Below, in pieces: positions 63,480 through 64,000 of a DNA stretch of 64,000 nt. The notes under the pieces were generated by a model. The model searched no databases and was not told where the DNA came from. It saw only the letters and a program-made list of their open reading frames with translations. Location of the stretch: the NCBI GenBank assembly GCA_023105745.1, contig JALGQZ010000004.1, positions 39,136,437 through 39,200,436 on the forward strand, read 5' to 3'. Positions within the stretch are counted from its first letter, which is position 1. Every line of letters starts with the position of its first letter. This DNA is from Austropuccinia psidii. Lineage: Eukaryota; Basidiomycota; Pucciniomycetes; Pucciniales; Sphaerophragmiaceae. The position numbers were made by a program, and so were the translations under genes.

Positions 63480-64000
63480 TTAATACTTGAAAATAATGGT
63501 AGTATAAAGATTAAAACTTCCCATAATGACTAATATTAGTCAGCGAAACATAATTGATGTGTCACAAAAGTGCTTAAATGGCCATTGAAGAGTTTTCCAT
63601 CCTGTATTAACTCAGAATCATCATTTGTGGTCCCAAAACCCTAGTTCTGACTATACTGAGATTTGAATTGATGGTACAGAACCCTAATTCAGTCTCCATA
63701 CTAAATATTTTAACTATGAAGAAATTTGGGGAGCTTTCCATCCCATTACAAGTGACACAAGGGATCAAAGAAGGCCTTTTCCTTTCTGGAAAAGGACCTC
63801 ATCATATTATTTTTGTATCCTTACAGGGTAAAACTGCCTACCATAACTAGTAGTATTAGAATACCTTTAATATAACTGTATGTATTAATTGTTTCAGTAG
63901 AGTTAATTTTCAATTGATATTTAGCTTATAAAATCAAGGATCTCAATAGAATCATCACCAATTTCACTCATAAAAGTCAAGCCTTTATATTTATATTTAT
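63480..64000. mobile_element. Diverged relative of LTR-like element S (runs off right edge)
   Basis: The stretch GTTTTCCATCCTGTATTA...TTTGTGGTCCCAAAACC (about 63592-63643) parallels the AATTTTCACCCTGTATTGG...ATGTGGTTTCAACACCAC block of element S. It is followed by a hairpin AGGCCTTTTCC / GGAAAAGGACCT near 63772-63799, where element S has GGGACCTTTCTC. A 16-bp perfect palindrome TGACTAATATTAGTCA lies at 63527-63542. Divergence is high. Confidence 0.4.

Overview
This is a eukaryotic, almost certainly rust-fungus, window. The base composition is extremely AT-rich. Short GT-AG introns of about 55-110 nt interrupt two host genes in islands of visibly higher GC. Nearly everything else is decayed transposable-element sequence. 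The Gag/Pol fragments read like the Ty3/gypsy proteins I associate with Austropuccinia psidii (myrtle rust), so that genus is my best guess. This is recognition from memory and was not checked by any search.

Layout, left to right. (1) 1-4.3 kb: the 5' part of a minus-strand Ty3/gypsy element: broken gag, leader, candidate primer-binding site and a 2.1-kb LTR. (2) 4.3-5.6 kb: a plus-strand gypsy integrase-chromodomain relic cut off at the LTR. (3) 8.37-18.23 kb: a second minus-strand gypsy element with both LTRs and a ruined gag-pol. Its leader was split by a 1.53-kb insertion with terminal inverted repeats, filled with 30-bp and 32-bp tandem repeats. (4) 19.7-21.8 kb: a minus-strand hAT transposase pseudogene, followed by a GC-rich MITE-like patch. 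(5) 23.57-24.93 kb: an intact two-exon F-box/leucine-rich-repeat gene. (6) 26.1-26.6 kb: the 3' end of a Ty1/copia element. (7) 28.3-35.3 kb: a 1.38-kb LTR-like insertion split by a 5.6-kb CACTA (Tnp2-type) transposon that carries a transposase and a second, opposite-strand multi-exon gene. (8) 40.3-42.2 kb: a solo gypsy LTR. (9) 42.96-45.99 kb: a four-exon PRP40 splicing-factor gene, whose first exon contributes only the start codon. (10) 47.98-49.36 kb: an uninterrupted copy of the 1.38-kb LTR-like insertion, which preserves the empty site of the CACTA insertion. (11) 49.4-64 kb: AT-rich sequence with no supportable gene, one strongly diverged pair of direct repeats, and another LTR relic at the right edge.

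Only the F-box gene and PRP40 look functional. The order of insertions can partly be read: gypsy element, then the satellite-bearing TIR element inside it; LTR-like element, then CACTA inside it. All intron positions, family names and homologies come from reading the sequence and need alignment or RNA data to confirm.
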